A stretch of 58,096 nt of DNA from Acidobacteriaceae bacterium (GTDB lineage: Bacteria > Acidobacteriota > Terriglobia > Terriglobales > Acidobacteriaceae): the NCBI GenBank assembly GCA_003165795.1, contig PMWW01000181.1, positions 1-58,096 on the forward strand, given 5' to 3'. Of the stretch, positions 52,580 through 58,096 are shown in pieces (position 1 is the stretch's first letter; each line of letters starts with the position of its first letter). Below the pieces are notes generated by a model. The model was given only the letters and a program-made list of their open reading frames with translations, was not told where the DNA came from and did not search any database. Both the position numbers and the translations under genes were made by a program.

Positions 52580-53530
52580 ATGGCGACCAGTCCCATCACC
52601 AAACCGCTGGAGAACATTGAAACCAAACACATCCGGATCATCGGAGTGCCGCTCGATCTAGGCCAATCGCGCCGCGGTGTTGACATGGGCCCGTCGGCCA
52701 TGCGCGTCGCCGGACTCGAAGCCAAACTCGAGGCCCTGGGCTACGATGTCGAAGATGGCGGCAATGTCTCCGTCGCCATGCTGGAAACCGAGTCCGAAGG
52801 CGATCCGCACGCGAAGTATCTGACCGAAATCACCGAGACCTGCGCCGCTCAAGCTGAACTAGTGATCGAAACGTTAGGGGCAGGGAAAATTCCTCTCACT
52901 CTCGGCGGTGATCACTCGATCGCGGCCGGCACGGTCTCCGGCGTTGCCGAGTTTTATCGCCGTAAGAACCAGCGCATCGGACTTCTCTGGATCGACGCTC
53001 ACAGCGACATCAACACGCCCGACACCTCGCCCAGCGGCAACGTTCACGGTATGCCCCTGGGCGCGATCATGGGATTGTTCCAGTCGCCGCTGAGCGATCT
53101 GTACGGCTTCAGTCCGAAAGTGCGTCCGGAAAATTGCGTGCTGGTCGGTATTCGCGACGTGGATGAGCATGAGCGCATTAACATCCGTAAGGCCGGAGTG
53201 CACGTCTTTACCATGCGCGACATCGACGAGCGCGGCATGCGCTCGGTGATGGAGGAGGCGCTGCGCCAGGCCGGACGCGACACCGTCGGCTATCACGTTT
53301 CGCTCGATCTGGACTGGATCGATCCCGAGGACGCTCCCGGCGTGGGAACGCCGGTGTGGGGCGGCGCTACTTATCGCGAGGCCCACCTGGCGATGGAGAT
53401 CATTGCCGATCACGGTCGCATGCTTAGCTTCGAACTGGTCGAGGTAAACCCCGTGCTTGACGAGCGCAACCAGACCGCCGAACTGGCGGTCGAGCTGGCG
53501 CTCTCGGTTTTTGGCAAGAAAATTCTGTAA
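52580..53530 (+). CDS. rocF: Arginase
   Basis: Hydrolyses arginine to ornithine and urea with two Mn ions; 316 residues from ATG 52580. Ligands are complete: His112 (GGDHSIAAGT), Asp139/His141/Asp143 (WIDAHSDIN), and Asp243, Asp245, Asp248 in SLDLDWIDPEDAPGVGTP. The substrate loop GVGTPVWGGATYREAH has Trp where arginases often have Pro or Glu. Agmatinase is less likely given the SPSGNVHGMPLGAIMG loop. It follows asnS by 58 bases. No urease or ornithine genes are near. Confidence 0.92.
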   Translation: MATSPITKPLENIETKHIRIIGVPLDLGQSRRGVDMGPSAMRVAGLEAKLEALGYDVEDGGNVSVAMLETESEGDPHAKYLTEITETCAAQAELVIETLGAGKIPLTLGGDHSIAAGTVSGVAEFYRRKNQRIGLLWIDAHSDINTPDTSPSGNVHGMPLGAIMGLFQSPLSDLYGFSPKVRPENCVLVGIRDVDEHERINIRKAGVHVFTMRDIDERGMRSVMEEALRQAGRDTVGYHVSLDLDWIDPEDAPGVGTPVWGGATYREAHLAMEIIADHGRMLSFELVEVNPVLDERNQTAELAVELALSVFGKKIL

Positions 53531-53670
53531 TTGCCGCCGGCAGGCTGGTCGCGAGCGAGATGATTCACGCCATCGAGGACCGAAGTCGATTTTGTTTGCT
53601 CCGTGGTGAAACAATCGGGCGAGGATGCCGAACGCTCGCACTCGTCTGCAGCAATTCCTGAGAGGGACCG

Positions 53671-54717
53671 ATGCCCAAACGAATCATATTCTGCGCCGAT
53701 GGAACCTGGGACGGCGCTGCCAACAGCACCAACGTTTACAAAATCTTCAAGGCCCTGAACTTTACCGCCGAGCAATGTCCCATCTACGACGACGGCGTCG
53801 GCTCCGACGGCAATCCGTTGCTCAAGTTCGTTGGCGGCGCTTTTGGTGTAGGCCTTGATCAAAAAATCAAGGACGGCTATACCCGTATCTCTCACCTGTA
53901 CGAGGCGGGCGACCAGGTGTTCCTCTTCGGCTTCAGTCGCGGGGCTTACACGGCGCGCAGTCTTGGCGGCATGATTGCGCTCTGCGGTCTGCCTACCCAG
54001 AACGTCGACGACCAGCAAACTGAGCTTGCCTTCGCCGCCTATCGCCAGCACGACCTGACGCAGCGTCCGCAGATGATTGCCAGCCTGAAGCAAAAGTATT
54101 CGCCCGACGATGCCCAAATCACGATGGTCGGGGTGTGGGACACCGTCGGATCGCTGGGCGTTCCCGCCATCTTTGGTGGAATTGACACGCGGAGCTACGG
54201 CTTTCTCGACACCACATTGCACCCCGATGTGAAGAATGCCTATCAGGCGGTCTCCATCGACGAGCGCCGCCGCGAATTTCCTGCGACGTTATGGTCCGGA
54301 CCTGCGGCGCCCGGACAGGTGATTGAGCAGATTTACTTCACCGGAGTTCATTGCGATGTCGGCGGCGGCTATCCTGAGACGGGGCTTTCGGACATCACCC
54401 TGGGCTGGATGATGACCAAAGCCACGGCGCTTGGGGTGGACTTCAACCCCGCCGTCTACCAGCAATACGCCAACCTCGATCCCAAGAACTGTTTGGACCA
54501 GAAGCATGACTCCTGGTCGATTGCCTGGGGTTTCCCCAGCGCTCGAATCATTGCCAACAACGCCTCCATCAGCAACAGCGCGCAGATACGTCTGCAGCAT
54601 GACGCCTCTTATCAGCCGACTAACCTGAAGCAGAATTGCGGAGTGCTGGCCTCTTCGTACACCGTAGTTCCGGTGCTTTCGGGAATGGGCTCGGCAACAG
54701 GAGCAGGCGCCCCGTAG
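53671..54717 (+). CDS. DUF2235 alpha/beta hydrolase
   Basis: 348 residues. KRIIFCADGTWDGAANSTNVYKI is the DUF2235 start, and the nucleophile elbow is GFSRGAYTAR with Ser89. VGVWDTVGSLGVP and HCDVGGGYPETGLSDITLGWM hold the likely Asp and His of the triad. Family members include type VI secretion phospholipase effectors (Tle type) and stand-alone lipases. No secretion genes or immunity gene are adjacent, and there is no signal peptide. AGAGGGA lies a few bases before the ATG. Confidence 0.88.
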   Translation: MPKRIIFCADGTWDGAANSTNVYKIFKALNFTAEQCPIYDDGVGSDGNPLLKFVGGAFGVGLDQKIKDGYTRISHLYEAGDQVFLFGFSRGAYTARSLGGMIALCGLPTQNVDDQQTELAFAAYRQHDLTQRPQMIASLKQKYSPDDAQITMVGVWDTVGSLGVPAIFGGIDTRSYGFLDTTLHPDVKNAYQAVSIDERRREFPATLWSGPAAPGQVIEQIYFTGVHCDVGGGYPETGLSDITLGWMMTKATALGVDFNPAVYQQYANLDPKNCLDQKHDSWSIAWGFPSARIIANNASISNSAQIRLQHDASYQPTNLKQNCGVLASSYTVVPVLSGMGSATGAGAP

Positions 54718-54747
54718 AGATTCTGATTTCTGGCGCGCGGATTTCCC

Positions 54748-55569
54748 ATGAGTTCCCCGTCGAGGGTTCCACAATTCGTCTTGCCTTCCCTGCCCGGGTT
54801 GCGCAGCGCCACCGTGTTCAGACAGAAGATTTGTTATTACGACGTAGGCGCGGGACCGGTTCTGGCGCTGCTTCACGGAATCGGCGGTGATGCCGATGAT
54901 TGGGCTTTCTGCCTTGAAGCACTCGGCCAGTCGCATCGCGTCGTCGCTCTCGACCTGCTAGGCTTTGGCCGCTCCGATAAGCCGGCGATTGACTACTCCA
55001 TCGCCGGATTCGTCGAAGTGCTGCAGCGATTCCTACAGACGCTGAAGATCGAGCGAGCCTCGCTCATCGGAGGCTCGCTGGGGGGCTGGATCACCACAAC
55101 CTTCGCTCTACAGTTTCCCCAGATAGTCGAAAAACTTGTCCTGGTCGATGCTGCCGGCCTGTGGGGAAAAAATGGTGCGCTGCCTATCGATCTGCGAGTT
55201 TCCACTCGCCAACACATGCGCGAAGTCTTCGAGTTTCTCTTCTTCGACAAGAGCCTAGTCACTGACGATTTAATCGAGCTTGCCTATCGGCAACACCTCG
55301 AGCGCGGCGATGGATATACCATCCATAACCTCTTGCAGAACTTGCAGGACGGGCGCGAGCGGCTGGACGAAAGCCTCGCCGATATCAAGGTTCCAACCTT
55401 GATCATATGGGGAGAACAGGACGCCATGATACCCGTGGCTGCCGCGCATAACTTCCACAGACTAATCCCTGGTTCCCAACTGGAAGTCGTTTCCGAGTGC
55501 GGGCATTTGCCCGCGTTGGAGACGCCGGCCGAACTGGTGCGGCACGTGTTGAATTTTATTGGCCGGTAG
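54748..55569 (+). CDS. Alpha/beta-hydrolase (MhpC/esterase-like)
   Basis: 273 residues. The oxyanion HGIGGDADDW precedes Ser110 in LIGGSLGGWI. Asp225 (IIWGEQDAMIPV) and His253 (SECGHLPALE) complete the triad. The overall pattern is that of C-C hydrolases/epoxide-hydrolase-like esterases; the substrate is unknown. It starts 30 bases after the DUF2235 gene on the same strand and may share its transcript. Confidence 0.88.
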   Translation: MSSPSRVPQFVLPSLPGLRSATVFRQKICYYDVGAGPVLALLHGIGGDADDWAFCLEALGQSHRVVALDLLGFGRSDKPAIDYSIAGFVEVLQRFLQTLKIERASLIGGSLGGWITTTFALQFPQIVEKLVLVDAAGLWGKNGALPIDLRVSTRQHMREVFEFLFFDKSLVTDDLIELAYRQHLERGDGYTIHNLLQNLQDGRERLDESLADIKVPTLIIWGEQDAMIPVAAAHNFHRLIPGSQLEVVSECGHLPALETPAELVRHVLNFIGR

Positions 55570-55706
55570 GTTGAGCCGACTTTTGCGCAACCGCAGAAGT
55601 CCTTATAGCGCGCAACGGCTTTCGCGGAAGCCCGTTCATTATCTATATTTCCCCACTTGCAGCGATGCGTTAAACATGTTTAACATAAACCACAGGGGAG
55701 CTTACA

Positions 55707-55919
55707 ATGCTGGGTATCCGCTTGGAACCCGAACTCGAGAAGCGGCTGGACCGACTGGCTAAGACCACCGGCCGGAGTAAAAGCTATTATGCCCGGCTAG
55801 CAATCCAGCAGTTCCTGGAGGATCGTGAAGACTATCTCCTGGGAATCGCCGCGCTCGAACGCAACGAACCAAGGATTTCGCTGGAAGACCTGGAGCGCGA
55901 GCTTGGCTTGGACCGTTGA
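55707..55919 (+). CDS. RelB-type ribbon-helix-helix antitoxin
   Basis: 70 residues. MLGIRLEPELEKRLDRLAKTTGRSKSYYARLAIQQFLED is a ribbon-helix-helix DNA-binding and dimerisation domain. The C-terminal RISLEDLERELGLDR is the toxin-wrapping tail. GGGGAG is upstream of the ATG. A TTTAACATAAAC-type AT-rich stretch before it may carry the operator. It overlaps the toxin by 17 bases. Confidence 0.9.
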   Translation: MLGIRLEPELEKRLDRLAKTTGRSKSYYARLAIQQFLEDREDYLLGIAALERNEPRISLEDLERELGLDR

Positions 55920-56172
55920 GTTTCAACTCACCGCACAAAAGCAAATCAGGAAACTCGATCCCGCCGTCCAGGGGCGGATACTTGCTTATTTCCGCGAGCG
56001 CGTGCTGGCGATCGAAGATCCCAGAAAACTAGGCAAGCCGCTGAAGGGCGATAAAGGCGATCTCTGGCGGTATCGGATTGGAGACTACCGGGCGATCTGC
56101 AAGATTGAGGCCGAGCGTTTGGTCGTACTGGTCCTTGAGGTCAGACATCGCCGCGAGGTCTATCGCCGGTAA
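55903..56172 (+). CDS. RelE/ParE-type toxin
   Basis: 89 residues starting at TTG 55903, inside the antitoxin's last codons (17-base overlap). TVEFQLTAQKQIRKLDPAVQGRILAYFRERV, then GKPLKGDKGDLWRYRIGDYRAICKIE and VLVLEVRHRREVYRR, are the RelE core; the final Arg/Tyr residues are those used for mRNA cleavage in RelE. An upstream ATG in frame would overlap most of the antitoxin and is less likely. Confidence 0.9.
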   Translation: MAWTVEFQLTAQKQIRKLDPAVQGRILAYFRERVLAIEDPRKLGKPLKGDKGDLWRYRIGDYRAICKIEAERLVVLVLEVRHRREVYRR

Positions 56173-56207
56173 CTACCTGTCAATCTTTCTCGCGTTAAGA
56201 TCGAAGC

Positions 56208-57401
56208 ATGAAGAAACTCCGGGTAGGTGTCCTGTTCGGCGGACGCAGCGGCGAGCATGAAGTCTCGCTGCTGTCGGCGGCCTCGGTGCTGAACGCAATC
56301 GACAAGAAGAAGTATGAAGTGGTGCCCATCGGCATCACCAAGCAAGGCCGCTGGGTGACCGCCGCCCACGCCGAGCGCCTGCTGCAAGGCAAGCCGCCGG
56401 AAACTCCCGAGCCGCGCCATCTGCGCGCTGGCGACCCGGATGCGACTCCTGCAGCCGCCGTGCTCGCGCGCGGCGAAGGCGTGGTGGTTCCACCCATGCC
56501 GGGGCAGGATCACTCCTCGCTGATGCCGTTCGAGACCGACGCCCACGAACTTCCCGCCGCCGTCGATTCCGTCGACGTGGACATCATCTTCCCTGTGCTG
56601 CATGGAACGTTCGGCGAGGATGGCACAATTCAAGGCTTGCTGGAGTTGGCAGACATTGCTTATGTCGGTGCCGGCGTGCTCGGCTCAGCCGCGGGCATGG
56701 ACAAGGACGTGATGAAGCGTCTCTTCCGCGATGCCGGTCTCCCCATCGTCAAGCACGTCACCGCGTTGCGCAGCGACTGGCGCGGGCAGCCGAAGAAAGT
56801 TCGCAAGCAGATTGAAAGCTCGCTGAAGTATCCCGTGTTCGTGAAGCCCGCGAATTTGGGCTCGTCGGTCGGCATTAGCAAGGTCCACGATTCCAGCGAA
56901 CTAGCCGCCGCAATGGACGAGGCCGCGCGCTTCGATCGCAAGCTGGTCATTGAACAGGGCGTCGGCGGCGCAAAAGCGAAGGCGCGCGAAATCGAGTGCT
57001 CGGTGCTGGGCAATGACAAGCCGATCGCGTCAGTGCCCGGCGAGATTGTGCCCGTCAAAGAGTTCTATGATTACGACGCGAAGTACCTGGTGGAAGGCTC
57101 GGAGTCGATCATCCCGGCCAAGATCGGCAAGGCCAAGCAGAAGGAGGTGCAGCGGCTGGCGGTCGCCGCGTTTCAGGCAGTGGACTGCGCCGGCATGGCT
57201 CGCGTGGATTTCCTGATGGACCCGCGAACCAAGAAAATGTACGTGAACGAGGTCAACACTATTCCGGGTTTCACCTCGATCAGCATGTATCCCAAGATGT
57301 GGGCGGCCACCGGCATCTCCTATCCCGAACTCATGGACCGGCTGATCCAACTGGGCATGGAGCGCCACGCAGAGAAAAAGCAGAATCAGTACAGCCGGTG
57401 A
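56208..57401 (+). CDS. ddl: D-alanine--D-alanine ligase
   Basis: An ATP-grasp ligase that makes the D-Ala-D-Ala end of peptidoglycan precursors. The N-terminal [29 protein letters not shown] is the D-Ala binding start. The ATP-grasp body contains [21 protein letters not shown], the omega-loop EFYDYDAKY and the metal-binding [26 protein letters not shown] has Tyr where vancomycin-type D-Ala-D-Lac ligases often differ, so D-Ala-D-Ala is expected. Length (397) is slightly long because of an insertion near residues 75-115. The last 16 bases overlap the convergent HigA-like gene. Confidence 0.94.
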   Translation: MKKLRVGVLFGGRSGEHEVSLLSAASVLNAIDKKKYEVVPIGITKQGRWVTAAHAERLLQGKPPETPEPRHLRAGDPDATPAAAVLARGEGVVVPPMPGQDHSSLMPFETDAHELPAAVDSVDVDIIFPVLHGTFGEDGTIQGLLELADIAYVGAGVLGSAAGMDKDVMKRLFRDAGLPIVKHVTALRSDWRGQPKKVRKQIESSLKYPVFVKPANLGSSVGISKVHDSSELAAAMDEAARFDRKLVIEQGVGGAKAKAREIECSVLGNDKPIASVPGEIVPVKEFYDYDAKYLVEGSESIIPAKIGKAKQKEVQRLAVAAFQAVDCAGMARVDFLMDPRTKKMYVNEVNTIPGFTSISMYPKMWAATGISYPELMDRLIQLGMERHAEKKQNQYSR

Positions 57402-57781
57402 GGTGATGGGACAACAGAAACCGTATCGACTCCGCAATGTCTCAACTGCTGACCCACGATTGATATTTCCCCATGCTCTTTGTGAGTAGGCTTTACGATA
57501 ATTTCGACGTCTTGCCCAAGCGCGGTGAGAAAGTCCATTAGCCGCTCAACCGAGAAGCTGCCCGAACGGTTACGCATCAACGCTGAAACATGCGGTTGTT
57601 TGATGCCCAGGATTTTTCCCGCTTCCGCTTGCGTGAGACCGCGTCCTTTGATCAGCCGATAAATCTGTAGCGTGAGCTTTGCTTTCAAAAGTTCCTGTTC
57701 AGGATGGGGGAGACCGAGGTCGGCAAAAACGTTGCAGCTACTTTTTTCCATCCTCACAGGCATCTTCGTCTTCGTAATCAT
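57386..57781 (-). CDS. HigA-type Xre antitoxin
   Basis: 131 residues. A Cro/C1 helix-turn-helix lies at about residues 49-70 (LTQAEAGKILGIKQPHVSALMRNR), in the context SSCNVFADLGLPHPEQELLKAKLTLQIYRLIKGRG typical of HigA partners of Gp49-like toxins. The protein continues about 30 residues beyond the usual end, into a tail that overlaps the ddl 3' end on the other strand. ATG 57781 overlaps the toxin's TGA by one base, the toxin-first order of higBA. Confidence 0.88.
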   Translation of the reverse strand: MITKTKMPVRMEKSSCNVFADLGLPHPEQELLKAKLTLQIYRLIKGRGLTQAEAGKILGIKQPHVSALMRNRSGSFSVERLMDFLTALGQDVEIIVKPTHKEHGEISIVGQQLRHCGVDTVSVVPSPHRLY

Positions 57782-58096
57782 CAGTTCAGCCTTTCTCTAC
57801 GGAGTCGTTCAACCTCAGCCAGCCGGGAGCGAATAAGATCCATGTCTCTTTTTGGCGTGGCGATGCCTCGCTTCGATTTCTTCTGAAAGGCGTGCAAAAC
57901 ATAAATCGCCTCTGCATAGCGGACGGTATAAACAGCGCGCCAAGTGTTGCCATCATGATCCGCGACAATCTCCAGTGTGGCCCCTCCGCCAAAACCCCGG
58001 AGCGGTTTTGCGGACGGATCAGTTTCACCCTGCTGGGCCGCATAGAGAGCGAGACCAATACTTCGCCGGACTTCCCTAGCAGCCCGTGGCAGAAGT
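57781..58096 (-). CDS. HigB/Gp49-type toxin (5' end outside window)
   Basis: The reading frame on - runs in from beyond the right edge and ends with TGA at 57781-57783; about 104 codons are visible. It contains AAREVRRSIGLALYAAQQGE, KPLRGFGGGATLEIVADHDG, NTWRAVYTVRYAEAIYVLHA and FQKKSKRGIATPKRDMDLIR, the RelE-superfamily Gp49/HigB pattern. A different frame over the same bases gives no family resemblance. Fewer than 20 residues are probably missing. Confidence 0.88.
   Translation of the reverse strand, partial: LLPRAAREVRRSIGLALYAAQQGETDPSAKPLRGFGGGATLEIVADHDGNTWRAVYTVRYAEAIYVLHAFQKKSKRGIATPKRDMDLIRSRLAEVERLRRERLN

Noticed and set aside
57786-58058. 90-residue frame at the right edge on -
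   Set aside because: A neighbouring frame reads as a HigB/Gp49 toxin ending exactly at the antitoxin start, so this one is a shadow.
1-58096. tRNA, rRNA, prophage or complete insertion sequence
   Set aside because: No cloverleaf-like sequence, transposase, integrase catalytic domain or terminal inverted repeats with target duplications were seen on reading both strands; a dedicated scan (tRNAscan, ISfinder) was not possible.

Overview
The window is high-GC bacterial chromosome and contains no plasmid, prophage or complete mobile element. Gene content suggests an Acidobacteriota bacterium of the Terriglobia/Koribacter type. The clues are a Ser/Thr kinase fused to a TolB-like propeller, a PEP-CTERM protein beside an exosortase-type polysaccharide deacetylase, several S9/M20/amidohydrolase scavenging enzymes, and small REP-like intergenic repeats built around TTGTCATCCCGAGC. 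This placement is inferred from gene content and style only; no marker gene was compared.

Layout. 1-5.7 kb: uvrA (its first codons lie outside the window), a CPBP membrane protease, pyrE and mtnA, all on +. 5.8-9.3 kb: a coupled pair on -, a membrane Ser/Thr kinase and a zinc-ribbon membrane protein. 9.7-16.5 kb: a tetR repressor divergent from a tripartite RND efflux operon (permease, adaptor, outer-membrane factor). 16.5-20.6 kb: an exported hypothetical, a SpoIIE-type phosphatase, a truncated PfkB sugar kinase and rpsA. 20.9-25.4 kb: a 49-residue protein, a Uma2 nuclease, a PIN toxin with an unrecognised partner, an S9 peptidase and a CDGSH protein. 25.5-27.5 kb is gene-poor and scarred: a glycogen-debranching enzyme remnant, a GNAT acetyltransferase, three tandem palindromes and a VOC protein. 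27.5-35.4 kb (-): a peptidoglycan-binding-like protein, DegP/HtrA, an amidohydrolase, an M20 peptidase, an orphan antitoxin, a LeuA-like synthase and a Cys-rich protein. 35.5-42.7 kb: truA with an aldehyde dehydrogenase, a TolC-like protein, an ATP-grasp enzyme and a PEP-CTERM protein. 43-50.4 kb: DUF1275 and FAD oxidoreductase pair, a lipoprotein, a deacetylase/methyltransferase pair, and a gamma-glutamyltransferase/TIM-barrel isomerase pair. 50.4-58.1 kb: asnS, arginase, a DUF2235 hydrolase, an alpha/beta hydrolase and ddl, interleaved with three toxin-antitoxin loci (DUF433/DUF5615, RelBE, HigBA).

Most genes are housekeeping, efflux or peptide/amino-acid turnover. No CRISPR array, restriction system, known multi-gene defence system, tRNA or rRNA was found. 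The less ordinary parts are the PIN toxin with a possible new antitoxin family behind an AT-rich leader, the three-gene DUF433/DUF5615 operon starting 17 bp from asnS, the density of toxin-antitoxin loci around essential genes, an orphan array of three palindromes, and two gene remnants (PfkB kinase, glycogen debranching enzyme) that record deletions.
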